Below are positions 52,207 through 61,273 of a DNA stretch of 64,000 nt, piece by piece. The DNA is from an uncultured Roseburia sp. (lineage in GTDB: Bacteria > Bacillota > Clostridia > Lachnospirales > Lachnospiraceae): assembly GCA_900542495.1 (NCBI GenBank), contig UQNW01000019.1, positions 9,116-73,115 of the forward strand. Reading direction: 5' to 3'. Every line of letters starts with the position of its first letter. Within the stretch, counting starts at the first letter, position 1. Under the pieces are notes generated by a model. The model did no database searches and was not told where the DNA came from. It saw only the letters and a program-made list of their open reading frames with translations. A program made the position numbers and the translations under genes.

Positions 52207-53466
52207 ATGAGCAGAGTAATGATTATCGGATGTGGAGGCGTAGCTTCCGTAGCAATTGCAAAATGTTGCCAGAACAGTGATGTTTTCACTGAGATTATGA
52301 TCGCAAGCAGAACAAAATCCAAATGTGATGCAATGAAAGAAAAATTACAGCCAACAACCAAAACCGTCATCACAACCGCACAGGTAGATGCCGACAACAC
52401 AGAGAAACTGATCGCACTGATCAACGAATATAAGCCGGATGCTGTTTTAAATGTGGCACTCCCATATCAGGATCTGACGATTATGGATGCCTGCCTTGCA
52501 ACAGGAGTTGATTATATTGATACTGCAAACTACGAGGCAGAGAACACAGATGATCCGGAATGGAGAAAAATCTATGAAGAGCGCTGCGAGAAAGAGGGAT
52601 TTACAGCATACTTTGATTATTCCTGGCAGTGGGCTTACAAGAAAAAGTTTGAAGATGCAGGTATTACAGCAATCCTTGGAAGCGGATTTGATCCGGGTGT
52701 GACAAGTGTTTATTCCGCATATGCATTAAAACATTATTTCGATGAGATCCATTACATTGATATTTTAGACTGCAATGGCGGTGATCATGGTTACCCATTT
52801 GCAACGAACTTTAACCCGGAGATCAATTTACGAGAAGTATCTGCAATGGGTTCTTACTGGGAAGATGGTCACTGGGTAGAAGTAGAGCCAATGTCTATTA
52901 AGCGTGAATATGATTTCCCGGAAGTAGGAGAAAAAGATATGTATCTGCTTCATCATGAGGAGATCGAATCACTTGCAAAAAATATTCCGGGAGTCAAGAG
53001 AATCCGTTTCTTCATGACATTCGGACAGAGCTATTTAACACATATGAAATGTCTGGAAAACGTTGGAATGCTTTCCACAACACCAATCAACTTTGAAGGA
53101 AAAGAGATCGTGCCGATCCAGTTCTTAAAAGCATTATTGCCGGATCCTGCAAGCCTTGGACCAAGAACGGTAGGCAAAACAAACATTGGATGTATTTTCA
53201 AAGGTGTAAAAGACGGAAAAGAAAAGACCATCTACATTTATAATGTATGCGATCATCAGGAGTGCTACAAAGAGGTTGGTTCTCAGGCAATCTCCTACAC
53301 AACAGGAGTTCCTGCAATGATCGGAACAATGATGGTAGTAGAGGGACTCTGGAAAAAACCTGGCGTATTCAACGTAGAGGAGTTTGATCCGGATCCATAT
53401 ATGGAAGCATTGAATAAATGGGGACTTCCTTGGGTAGTCTGCGAGAATCCGCAGGAAGTTGAGTAA
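52207..53466 (+). CDS. Carboxynorspermidine/carboxyspermidine dehydrogenase (saccharopine dehydrogenase family)
   Basis: 419 residues. NAD(P)-binding loop IIGCGGVASVAIAKCC (residues 5-20), ALPYQDLTIMDACLATGVDY, and GSGFDPGVTSVYSAYAL near residue 158. Length and motifs match the Lys1-like enzymes that condense aspartate semialdehyde with putrescine (or diaminopropane) and reduce the Schiff base. It forms the substrate of NspC, which is encoded next. GGAG lies upstream of the ATG. Confidence 0.92.
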   Translation: MSRVMIIGCGGVASVAIAKCCQNSDVFTEIMIASRTKSKCDAMKEKLQPTTKTVITTAQVDADNTEKLIALINEYKPDAVLNVALPYQDLTIMDACLATGVDYIDTANYEAENTDDPEWRKIYEERCEKEGFTAYFDYSWQWAYKKKFEDAGITAILGSGFDPGVTSVYSAYALKHYFDEIHYIDILDCNGGDHGYPFATNFNPEINLREVSAMGSYWEDGHWVEVEPMSIKREYDFPEVGEKDMYLLHHEEIESLAKNIPGVKRIRFFMTFGQSYLTHMKCLENVGMLSTTPINFEGKEIVPIQFLKALLPDPASLGPRTVGKTNIGCIFKGVKDGKEKTIYIYNVCDHQECYKEVGSQAISYTTGVPAMIGTMMVVEGLWKKPGVFNVEEFDPDPYMEALNKWGLPWVVCENPQEVE

Positions 53467-53488
53467 GAAAAAGGAATGAACAGACAGA

Positions 53489-54622
53489 ATGAGAATTGAA
53501 GAATTAAAAACACCGTGCTATGTCATAGATGAAAAACAGTTGAAAAAAAATCTTTCCATTCTCCAGAAAGTGGAAAAGGATACCGGATGTAAAATCCTTC
53601 TTGCACAGAAAGCATTTTCCTGCTTTTACGAATACCCACTGATCGGTCAGTATATCAGTGGAACAACGGCAAGCGGACTTTTTGAGGCTCGTCTCGGAAA
53701 AGAGGAAATGGGAAAAGAAAACCATGTATTTGCTCCGGCATATAAAGAAGAGGACGTGAAGGAACTGGTTAAAATCTGCGATCACATGGTTTTTAATTCT
53801 TTTTCCCAGCTGGAAAAATACAAAAATCTCTGTAAAGAGACCAGCGTGGGAATCCGTATTAACCCGGAGTGTTCCACACAGGGGGATCATGCGATCTATG
53901 ATCCATGTGCAAAAGGCTCACGTCTGGGTGTGACAATTGCGCATTTTAAAGAGCAGTTTAAGGATGAGATGTATGATTATGTGGATGGACTGCATTTTCA
54001 CACGCTCTGTGAGCAGAATGCGGATGATCTTGCAAAAACCTTAGAGGCGGTAGAAGAAAAATTCGGCAGTTATCTTTACAAAATGAAATGGTTGAATTTT
54101 GGCGGCGGACATCATATTACAAGAGCAGATTATGACATCGGACTGTTAGAAAAATGTATTCTGCACATAAAGGAAAAATATGATCTTGACATTTATCTGG
54201 AACCTGGCGAAGCAGTTGCATTGAATGCCGGATATCTTGCCACAACCGTTATGGATGTGGTAGATAACGATATGCAGACGTTGATTCTGGACGCATCCGC
54301 AGCATGTCATATGCCGGATGTGCTGGAAATGCCATACCGTCCGCCACTTCGCAGTTCGGGAATGCCGGAGGAAAAGAAATATACTTACCGGTTATCTTCG
54401 TATACCTGTCTGGCGGGAGACATCATCGGGGATTATTCTTTTGATGAAGAGAAAAAAGTGGATGACAGACTGTATTTTGAAGATATGGCAATTTACTCCA
54501 TGGTGAAAAACAATACATTTAACGGAATCCCACTGCCGGATATTGCAGTGATGGATGAGAGTGGTGAATGTAAAGTGATCCGCCGTTTTTCTTATGATGA
54601 TTTTAAAGGAAGGCTGTCATGA
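53489..54622 (+). CDS. nspC: Carboxynorspermidine/carboxyspermidine decarboxylase
   Basis: 377 residues, fold-type III PLP enzyme. The PLP lysine lies in LLAQKAFSCFYEYP (near residue 41); FGGGHHITRADYD binds the phosphate, and the catalytic cysteine block is SSYTCLAGDIIGDY near residue 310. It removes CO2 from carboxyspermidine to give spermidine. The 3' end overlaps the ORF that extends upstream of aguA, so translation is probably coupled. Confidence 0.93.
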   Translation: MRIEELKTPCYVIDEKQLKKNLSILQKVEKDTGCKILLAQKAFSCFYEYPLIGQYISGTTASGLFEARLGKEEMGKENHVFAPAYKEEDVKELVKICDHMVFNSFSQLEKYKNLCKETSVGIRINPECSTQGDHAIYDPCAKGSRLGVTIAHFKEQFKDEMYDYVDGLHFHTLCEQNADDLAKTLEAVEEKFGSYLYKMKWLNFGGGHHITRADYDIGLLEKCILHIKEKYDLDIYLEPGEAVALNAGYLATTVMDVVDNDMQTLILDASAACHMPDVLEMPYRPPLRSSGMPEEKKYTYRLSSYTCLAGDIIGDYSFDEEKKVDDRLYFEDMAIYSMVKNNTFNGIPLPDIAVMDESGECKVIRRFSYDDFKGRLS

Positions 54623-54686
54623 GAAAGTCCGGCAGGATGGAAGATCCATGGAAAGACAACACGGAAAAAGGCAGGAAAACAGAAGT

Positions 54687-55784
54687 ATGAAGATAGAAAA
54701 CAGAACTCCGCATCAGGATGGATTTTATATGCCGGGGGAATTTGAACCGCAGGATGGTGTGATCTTAATCTGGCCCAAACGTCCGGGTTCCTGGCCATAT
54801 GAGGCAAAAGAAGCCGGAAAAGTATTTGCAGAGATTGCCAACAAGCTGGCAGAGACAGAAAAAGTATATATGCTGACAGAACCGGAAACGGAAGAGGCGG
54901 CAAGAGAGCTGCTGTGTGAGAATGTAGAAATTTTAACAATTCAGACAGACGATGCATGGGCAAGGGATGTTGGACCGACCTTTGTGACCGATGGAAAAGA
55001 AGTCCGCGGAATCAACTGGAGCTTTAATGCCTGGGGCGGAACCTATGATGGCCTTTATCAGGACTGGCAAAAGGATGATAAGGTTGCAGAAGAATTTTGT
55101 AAACAGACTGGTTATGACTATTATGATGCGGCTCCTTTTGTGCTGGAAGGCGGTTCTATCCATGCAGACGGACAAGGAACGGTGATCGCAACGGAAGCCT
55201 GTCTGCTCAGTAAGGGAAGAAATCCGGAACTTACGAAAGAGCAGATCGAAGCAAAATTACGGGAATATCTTGGCGCAGAGAAAATCATCTGGCTTCCAAA
55301 CGGAATCTATCAGGATGAAACAAATGAACATGTAGACAATGTCTGTGCATTTATAAAACCAGGTGAGGTTGTTCTTGCATGGACAGATGACGAGAGTGAT
55401 CCGCAGTACGCACTTTCAGCAGAAGATCTTAAGGTTCTTGAACAGGAGACAGACGCCAAAGGAAGGAAGTTCCGTGTGCATAAAATGCCAATCCCGAAGA
55501 AACCGGTCTGCATTACGGAAAAAGAGCTGGCAGGTTACGTGTTTGAAGAGGGCGAGGATACAAGAGAAGCCGGAGAACGGTTAGCGGCAAGCTATGTGAA
55601 TTTTTATATTGGAAATAAAGTTGTCCTTGTGCCGCAGTTTGGAGACGAGCATGATGTTCTGGCAACAGATTTATTGCAGAAGCTATTCCCGGAGCGTGAG
55701 ATCGTGCCAATCTTTGCAAGGGAGATCATCATCGGCGGCGGCAATATCCACTGCATCACGCAGCAGATACCGGTGCGCAGATGA
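54687..55784 (+). CDS. aguA: Agmatine deiminase
   Basis: 365 residues from ATG 54687, where family similarity begins (TPHQDGFYMPGEFEPQDG). Two earlier in-frame ATGs exist (54648, 54594), so the true start is uncertain. Guanidine-modifying fold with WARDVGPTFV, FNAWGG, VLEGGSIHADGQGT, NEHVDNVCAF and the nucleophilic Cys in GGGNIHCITQQIP near the C-terminus. It turns agmatine into N-carbamoylputrescine and ammonia. Confidence 0.93.
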   Translation: MKIENRTPHQDGFYMPGEFEPQDGVILIWPKRPGSWPYEAKEAGKVFAEIANKLAETEKVYMLTEPETEEAARELLCENVEILTIQTDDAWARDVGPTFVTDGKEVRGINWSFNAWGGTYDGLYQDWQKDDKVAEEFCKQTGYDYYDAAPFVLEGGSIHADGQGTVIATEACLLSKGRNPELTKEQIEAKLREYLGAEKIIWLPNGIYQDETNEHVDNVCAFIKPGEVVLAWTDDESDPQYALSAEDLKVLEQETDAKGRKFRVHKMPIPKKPVCITEKELAGYVFEEGEDTREAGERLAASYVNFYIGNKVVLVPQFGDEHDVLATDLLQKLFPEREIVPIFAREIIIGGGNIHCITQQIPVRR

Positions 55785-55912
55785 CGGATAGCAGGAAATC
55801 ATATAACGTATCGTTGCAAGACAGATGGAAAGATAAAAATGCCGGATTTCAGAACAAACAGGAATAGAACGAAAAAGCATGGAAAATATTAAGAAGCGGG
55901 AGACAGCATATT

Positions 55913-56797
55913 ATGAGCAGAAAACGTAACGTCACAGTAGCCGCAGTTCAGATGAAATGCAGCACACATGTGGAAGAAAATATCGCAAAGGCAGATGCAC
56001 TTGTCCGGGAAGCGGCAGAAAAAGGAGCACAGATCATCCTTTTGCCGGAGCTTTTTGAAAGACAGTATTTTTGTCAGGAACGCAGATATGAATACTATGA
56101 ATTTGCAAAAGAAGTGAATGAAAATGATGCGGTAAAACATTTTTCTGCACTGGCAAAGGAATTGTCTGTTGTGATCCCGGTCAGCTTTTATGAAAAGGAT
56201 GTGAACCGCCTGTTCAATACTGTTGCAGTGATCGATGCAGACGGAAGTAATCTTGGCATATACCGCAAGACACATATCCCGGACGATCATTATTATCAGG
56301 AAAAATTTTACTTTGTTCCGGGAGATACCGGATTTCAAGTGTTTGATACAGCGTATGGAAAAATTGGTGTCGGCATCTGCTGGGATCAGTGGTTCCCGGA
56401 GACAGCAAGAGCCATGGCGGTCAAAGGAGCAGAGCTGCTCTTTTACCCGACAGCAATCGGCAGTGAACCGATCTTAGAGTGTGACAGCATGCCGCACTGG
56501 AGAAGAGCGATGCAGGGACATGCAGCAGCAAACCTCATGCCGGTGATCGCAGCAAACCGTATCGGAACAGAAGAAGTAGTTCCATGTGAGGAAAACGGCG
56601 GACAGAGGTCAGCACTCACATTCTATGGATCTTCTTTTATCACAGATCAGACCGGAGAACTTGTGGCAGAGGCAGACCGCAAGACGGAACAGGTGATCCT
56701 TGCAACGTTCGACTTAAATGAAATGCAGGAGAACCGCCTTTCATGGGGAATCTTCCGGGACAGAAGACCGGAGTGCTACGGGGATATCTGTAAATAA
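55913..56797 (+). CDS. aguB: N-carbamoylputrescine amidase
   Basis: 294 residues, nitrilase superfamily. Catalytic Glu in LLPELFERQYFCQ (near residue 45), Lys in YRKTHIPDDHYYQEKFYF (near residue 121) and Cys in GVGICWDQWFPE (near residue 157). It hydrolyses N-carbamoylputrescine to putrescine, CO2 and ammonia, completing the arginine-agmatine-putrescine route started by speA. The last gene of the polyamine operon, ahead of a double terminator. GGGAG precedes the ATG. Confidence 0.94.
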   Translation: MSRKRNVTVAAVQMKCSTHVEENIAKADALVREAAEKGAQIILLPELFERQYFCQERRYEYYEFAKEVNENDAVKHFSALAKELSVVIPVSFYEKDVNRLFNTVAVIDADGSNLGIYRKTHIPDDHYYQEKFYFVPGDTGFQVFDTAYGKIGVGICWDQWFPETARAMAVKGAELLFYPTAIGSEPILECDSMPHWRRAMQGHAAANLMPVIAANRIGTEEVVPCEENGGQRSALTFYGSSFITDQTGELVAEADRKTEQVILATFDLNEMQENRLSWGIFRDRRPECYGDICK

Positions 56798-56801
56798 AAA
56801 A

Positions 56802-56862
56802 GGACGCATGAAGATACCCTCTTTACTGGACAAACCAGTAAGGAGGGTATTTTTAAGCGTCC
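56802..56862 (+). terminator. Terminator of the polyamine operon
   Basis: ATACCCTCTTTACTGG pairs with CCAGTAAGGAGGGTAT (16 bp, one G-T), loop ACAAA, then TTTT. An outer GGACGC / GCGTCC helix encloses it. Confidence 0.9.
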
Positions 56863-56922
56863 CTTTGCTTCTTATGGATACAAGAGTGGTTATACTCCAT
56901 AAAAAAGTGCCTTTTGTATCTT

Positions 56923-57558
56923 TTAGTATCCGAATTCTTCACCGATTAAAATGATTTTAATTCTTCCCTGAATGCCACTTCTTCTTGTGATCACGACCTG
57001 ATTGCAGATACAGTCAGGAGAGAGGCAGTCGGCACAGACTCCGGTGACAGCACATGGTGTCTGCTTGTTCAGACGTACACAGTTCATAGGAGTTGCGGTT
57101 AAGTGGACACGGTCAACAGCTTCTGCAACGTCCTTTGCAACCTTGTTCATTCCGGCAAGAATAATGACATTTTCAGGACCATAGATTAAAGCAGCGACCC
57201 GGTTTCCATTACCATCGATATTGACTAATTCTCCATCAATTGTCATGGCGTTGGTGCTCATGAAATAGTAGTCAGCCATCAGTGCGTCGTGGAATATTTT
57301 TCTGGAATCTTCCGGCGTCTTACAGACAGCCCGGTCTAAAAACTGAATATCGGCTGAACGCAGTGCATCTATCATGCCGGTTTCCTCTAGTGTCATGGAG
57401 CCGCCGTGAGCCACGACTGCACCGGATGGCAGGAAAGAAAGTGCTTTCTCTACGGCTTCTTTTGCGGTCGGGTAGTAGTATGCTTCCATTCTTCTTTTTT
57501 CAAAATTTTTGATCATGGTATTGGCGAGTGTTTCGTAATATTTTGCTTTTGGTGTCAT
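56923..57558 (-). CDS. LUD-domain (lactate utilisation, LutC/YkgG-like) protein
   Basis: 211 residues. The single LUD domain shows AKEAVEKALSFLPSGAVVAH, GGSMTLEETGM and STNAMTIDGELVNIDGNGNR. Near the C-terminus is a cysteine cluster, CVRLNKQTPCAVTGVCADC then PDCIC, suggestive of an iron-sulphur or zinc site and typical of the stand-alone clostridial type. Members of the LutABC complex oxidise lactate, but no lutA or lutB is here, so the role is open. AGGAGG precedes the start. It faces the polyamine operon. Confidence 0.85.
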   Translation of the reverse strand: MTPKAKYYETLANTMIKNFEKRRMEAYYYPTAKEAVEKALSFLPSGAVVAHGGSMTLEETGMIDALRSADIQFLDRAVCKTPEDSRKIFHDALMADYYFMSTNAMTIDGELVNIDGNGNRVAALIYGPENVIILAGMNKVAKDVAEAVDRVHLTATPMNCVRLNKQTPCAVTGVCADCLSPDCICNQVVITRRSGIQGRIKIILIGEEFGY

Positions 57559-57662
57559 ATGATCCTTCTCCTCCTATTTAACTTTTTGACTTTTATTATA
57601 AGCGGATTTTTTCGTTATGCAAGCGCTATTAAAATAATTGAAAACGATCAGATTTTCTTCTA

Positions 57663-57682
57663 TTAACAATTCTGAAACAAAA
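57663..57682 (+). promoter_or_regulatory. Putative response-regulator box 1
   Basis: TTAACAATTCTGAAACAAAA, followed by CTCAAACAAATTC so that AAACAAA repeats at an 11-base step, the usual spacing of OmpR-family sites. It lies about 28 bases upstream of the TATGAT at 57710-57715, in front of the response regulator gene. A 19/20 copy is at 60095. Confidence 0.5.
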
Positions 57683-57757
57683 CTCAAACAAATTCAAAAT
57701 AATATATGTTATGATGTAATCAATGGACAATGATAGAAACCAGAAAGGAACAGAAAA

Positions 57758-58429
57758 ATGATACACATTCTTGTAGTGGATGATGATAAAAATTTAAACC
57801 AGACGGTCTGCACCTATTTAAATGACTGTGGATTTGAGGCAAAAGGCGTTTTGAGTGCGAACGAAGCCTATGACGAGATGTATAACAATCTCTACGAGCT
57901 GATCATTTCCGACATTATGATGCCGGAGATCGACGGATTTGAATTTGCAGAGACAGTGCGTCAGGTCAATAAACAGATCCCGATCCTTTTCATGTCGGCT
58001 AAGGATGATCTTCCTTCCAAACGGAAAGGATTTTTAGTTGGAATCGATGATTATATGGTAAAACCGGTGGAGTTAGCAGAACTTGAGATGCGTGTGAGGG
58101 CACTGCTCCGGAGAAGTAATATCGAGATGGAGCGCAAACTTATTGTCGGAAATCTGGAGATGGATGCGGACGGCATGACTGCAATGATAAATGGGGAGGA
58201 GATACCGGTCACAACACGCGAATTCAATATTTTATATAAACTGTTGTCTTACCCGAAAAAGACATTTACAAGGGCACAGCTTATGGATGAGTTCTGGGGG
58301 CTTGATTCGGGAACGAGCCTGCGGGCTGTGGATGTCTATGTGACAAAGCTCCGTGACAAGTTTTCCACCTGCGATGGATTCGAGATCAAAACTGTGCGTG
58401 GACTTGGATACAAAGCGGTATTGCTATAG
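57758..58429 (+). CDS. OmpR-family response regulator
   Basis: 223 residues. Receiver: VVDDDKN (residues 6-12), phosphoacceptor in LIISDIMMPEIDGFEF (near residue 51), FMSAKDD, KPVE. Winged helix to the end, with VDVYVTKLRDKFS and the closing TVRGLGYKAVLL. It is paired with the histidine kinase gene starting 20 bases later. The repeated motif in front of it suggests autoregulation. Confidence 0.92.
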   Translation: MIHILVVDDDKNLNQTVCTYLNDCGFEAKGVLSANEAYDEMYNNLYELIISDIMMPEIDGFEFAETVRQVNKQIPILFMSAKDDLPSKRKGFLVGIDDYMVKPVELAELEMRVRALLRRSNIEMERKLIVGNLEMDADGMTAMINGEEIPVTTREFNILYKLLSYPKKTFTRAQLMDEFWGLDSGTSLRAVDVYVTKLRDKFSTCDGFEIKTVRGLGYKAVLL

Positions 58430-58448
58430 AAGGGGATTGCCTGAAACC

Positions 58449-59507
58449 ATGAACAAATTGAACCATACCAACACAATCAAAAATGACCGTTTTCCATCGT
58501 CCCTGTTTCTGGTGTATTTTCTCGTATTGCTGTTAATGTCCGGTATTCATACAGGAATTATCGTAGGTATGAATGCACTGGGGTGGAACAAAATCATACA
58601 GGTAATTTTACCGCTTGGTTACTGGACTGTTGTGGCAGTTGGATTGACACTTTTTACGAAAAATGTGATCCGGAAAAGCTATGAAAAGCCAATGCATGAC
58701 CTGGCAGATGCAACAAAAAAAGTGGCAGAGGGCGATTTTTCAGTGTATGTTCCGACACTTCACACCGCTGACCGGCTGGATTATCTGGATGTCATGATTA
58801 TTGATTTTAATAAAATGGTGGAGGAACTCGGCAGCATTGAGACGTTGAAAACAGACTTTTTCTCCAATGTTTCCCATGAGATCAAGACGCCGCTTGCAAT
58901 TATCCAGAACAATGCGGAGCTGCTCTGTATGGAAAAGAAGCCGGAGAAACAAAAAGAATATGCCGAAGTGATCTTTCAGACTACAAAGCGTCTGTCGGAA
59001 CTTATCGGTAATATTTTAAAACTGAACAAGCTTGAAAAACAGGCGATCACGCCGGTAGCAGAAGAGTACGACCTGTGTAGACAGCTTGCGGAATGTGCCG
59101 TGAATTATGAGCCGGTGTGGGAGAAAAAAGATATTGGATTTGATGCAGATATGGAAGATTCTATACAGATCACGGCAGACGCTGTGTTGATGGAGATAGT
59201 CTGGAATAACCTTTTTTCCAATGCAGTGAAGTTCACAGAACCGGGAGGAACGATAAAGCTGACCGAGCAGTCAGATGATTCTGAGATCCGTGTGTCGGTG
59301 GAGGATAACGGCTGCGGAATGACGGAAGAGACTCGAAAACATATTTTTGAAAAATTTTATCAGGGGGATACGTCCCACGCAATGGCTGGAAATGGACTTG
59401 GACTGGCGCTTGCCCTGCGTGTTTTGCAGTTAAATGATTATAAAATCGAAGTGGAAAGCGAACCGGGACGCGGCAGTAAGTTTACGGTGATCATTCCGAA
59501 AAGGTAG
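58449..59507 (+). CDS. Sensor histidine kinase
   Basis: 352 residues from ATG 58449. Two transmembrane segments (about residues 17-42 and 50-72) separated by only a few residues mean there is almost no extracellular domain, so the signal is probably sensed in or at the membrane, as in intramembrane-sensing kinases. HAMP, then H box FFSNVSHEIKTPLAIIQ (near residue 146), N box NLFSNAVKFT, G1 VEDNGCGMTEE and G2 GNGLGLALAL. Partner of the regulator upstream. Confidence 0.92.
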   Translation: MNKLNHTNTIKNDRFPSSLFLVYFLVLLLMSGIHTGIIVGMNALGWNKIIQVILPLGYWTVVAVGLTLFTKNVIRKSYEKPMHDLADATKKVAEGDFSVYVPTLHTADRLDYLDVMIIDFNKMVEELGSIETLKTDFFSNVSHEIKTPLAIIQNNAELLCMEKKPEKQKEYAEVIFQTTKRLSELIGNILKLNKLEKQAITPVAEEYDLCRQLAECAVNYEPVWEKKDIGFDADMEDSIQITADAVLMEIVWNNLFSNAVKFTEPGGTIKLTEQSDDSEIRVSVEDNGCGMTEETRKHIFEKFYQGDTSHAMAGNGLGLALALRVLQLNDYKIEVESEPGRGSKFTVIIPKR

Positions 59508-59555
59508 AATATTGGATAACAGACAGAAAGCGAATTTCTGGGAAAGCGTAGAAAA

Positions 59556-60068
59556 ATGAGTGAGTTTGAGAGTTTTGATTATACGAAAGTGACGGTTGCC
59601 GAGAATCAGATGTCACAGTATATGGATGGCTACGAGCATTTTGGATGGAAGGTGGATTCCAATGTACCCATAGAAAAAGGAATGGGAAAAGTAACAATCC
59701 ACTTAAAGCGGAGCAGGGCAGTTTTAAATAAAATGGAACTGACACGGTTACAGAGACATTTTGAGGCGTGCATGAGTGAGATTGCGGCGCTCGAAAATTC
59801 CACAGAATCTTTTGCAATGATCGCGGCACTGACCAGTGGGATTTCAGGCTGTGCGTTTGTAGCCGGTTCAGTGTTCGCTGTGACGGCTGCAAAACCGATC
59901 ATCTGGCTGATGATTTTGCTCGCAATCCCGGGATTTTTTCTGTGGGGAATCGCATATCCGCTTTATAAAAATGTGAAAAAGCGGAGAGAAGAGAAAGTGG
60001 AGCCTCTCATTGAAGCAAAGCTTGATGAGGCAGAAAAGGTGTGCGAGAAGGGGCATGCACTGTTATAG
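59556..60068 (+). CDS. Two-pass membrane protein of unknown function
   Basis: 170 residues. A charged N-terminal domain (residues 1-90, including KVTIHLKRSRAVLNKMELTR) is followed by two hydrophobic helices (about residues 90-112 and 115-137) and a Lys/Glu-rich tail. It lies 48 bases after the kinase gene with a weak SD and is likely part of the same transcript. It may be an accessory or output of the two-component system. I do not recognise the family. Confidence 0.65.
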   Translation: MSEFESFDYTKVTVAENQMSQYMDGYEHFGWKVDSNVPIEKGMGKVTIHLKRSRAVLNKMELTRLQRHFEACMSEIAALENSTESFAMIAALTSGISGCAFVAGSVFAVTAAKPIIWLMILLAIPGFFLWGIAYPLYKNVKKRREEKVEPLIEAKLDEAEKVCEKGHALL

Positions 60069-60094
60069 CAGGTAAGAGTAAAAATGATTTTAGT

Positions 60095-60114
60095 TTAACA
60101 ATTCTGCAACAAAA
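60095..60114 (+). promoter_or_regulatory. Putative response-regulator box 2
   Basis: TTAACAATTCTGCAACAAAA, identical to box 1 (57663-57682) except for one base. It lies 26 bases after the end of the membrane protein gene and upstream of the small remnant ORF at 60191. Two such matches in 2.4 kb on either side of a two-component operon are unlikely by chance. Confidence 0.5.
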
Positions 60115-60190
60115 AACAAGCAATACAGAAACACAATCCATTTATGATGACTGCATCAAATGAAACAGAGAAAAAGAAAGGAAGAGAAAA

Positions 60191-60322
60191 ATGAAAAACA
60201 CATTACAGAAAATGAAGCAGCTTATTATAAGTATGGTAGAAAAAGAAGGTTTGAATGTATGCAGAATACATCCAAGTGGAGTTTTAGGACCGCAGGATTA
60301 TGCGTATCAGTGGAGAGATTGA
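60191..60322 (+). pseudogene. Fragment of an NAD-dependent epimerase-like gene
   Basis: A 43-codon ORF with GGAAGAG upstream. VEKEGLNVCRIHPSGVLGPQ resembles the short segment of SDR-type epimerases after the YxxxK site (xxHPSGVxGPxD). Rossmann and catalytic parts are absent. It might be expressed from the box 2 region, but as a protein it is a remnant. The following 170 bases to the terminator at 60495 carry no recognisable gene. Confidence 0.45.
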
Positions 60323-60494
60323 ACTTTTATAGAATGAAGCAATACAAGAATTGTATAAATGCAAATAAAATGATGGAGATTGTCTTTAAGTAAAGCAGAT
60401 AGCATCTGAGCGGTTCGCAGCATCAGAAGATGAATGAACTGACATCTGAGGAAAATCTATGGTATTGTGTTTGTTGAAGAGGTGTAAATCTTTT

Positions 60495-60526
60495 AGAGAC
60501 CGGAGAAATTCTGGTCTCTTTATTTC
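60495..60526 (+). terminator. Intrinsic terminator
   Basis: AGAGACCGGA pairs with TCTGGTCTCT (one G-T), loop GAAAT, then TTATTT. It ends the transcript of the 60.1-60.4 kb remnant region. Confidence 0.8.
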
Positions 60527-60644
60527 GATTACCACTGTCAAATAAAGCCAAAATGGTTTATACTTTTTATCAAGTGAAAGAAGAAAGCATTAAAAGTAGA
60601 TTTGATGGCAAAATTATAAAAGGAATGATGGATATACTATCAGG

Positions 60645-61103
60645 GTGACAAAAGAAGAATTTTATGCAGGTGGCAATAGTGATCCACGAAATCCGAATAT
60701 CTTAAAAATGTTTGGTTTTGTAAATGTTGGTGAGCGTGCCGGAAGTGGTGTCGATAAGATTATGACTGCATGGGCAGAACAAAACTGGAAAAAACCGGAA
60801 TTTGATTTCTCAGAGCGCAGTGACAGGGTAACATTAAAGCTCGAAGTTGGACAAGTGGTATATATTCCGGGGGCTGCTGATATCAGAAATGAAAATACAA
60901 ATCAGGAAAAAGCAACTGCTGTGTCAAAAGAAGATAAAATAATTGAGTATATCAGGCAGAATGGAAGTATTTCTTCTCAAAAAGCCGCTGATATAGGGGG
61001 TTATAAGTCAAAGACAGGAGCTAGAAAATTGCTTGATAAGATGATAGAAAAAGGATTGATTACGAAGATTGGAAATGGACCGGCAACTAAATATGTGATT
61101 TAG
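60645..61103 (+). pseudogene. AlbA_2/RecG-like ATP-binding protein, 3' fragment
   Basis: 152 residues from GTG 60645. EEFYAGGNSDPRNPNILKMF and GERAGSGVDKIMTAWAEQNW are the conserved C-terminal blocks of COG2865-type transcriptional regulator/ATP-binding proteins, and a winged-helix tail follows (IIEYIRQNGSISSQKAAD). Full proteins are about 450-500 residues with an N-terminal AlbA-like DNA/ATP domain, which is absent; the frame is blocked by TGA at 60603. The piece may still fold, but it is most likely decayed. Confidence 0.7.
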
Positions 61104-61192
61104 TGGTCACATTGCTACTTATCGAACACTTTATTGAACACTATCGGACACTTTTGCGGGCTATCGGATACAAAGTGTTCGATAAGTGACCA
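61104..61192. repeat. Long palindrome with iterated ATCGRACACTT units
   Basis: TGGTCAC / GTGACCA and ACTTATCGAACACTTT / AAAGTGTTCGATAAGT form an almost continuous 20-bp stem. Inside and just after it the unit ATCGGACACTT or a near copy occurs four times (about 61121, 61143, 61163, 61196). It begins at the stop codon of the AlbA-like fragment. There is no long T-run. Confidence 0.65.
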
Positions 61193-61273
61193 TTTATCGG
61201 ACACTTATTAGCATAGGCTGAATAAAAATATTTGTGCAGAGACTAACCGCACAAATGGATTAGAAGGTGAAAT

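Noticed and set aside
60160..60393. 77-residue ORF overlapping the epimerase fragment
   Set aside because: Composition is unusual and the fragment in the neighbouring frame has both an SD and family similarity.
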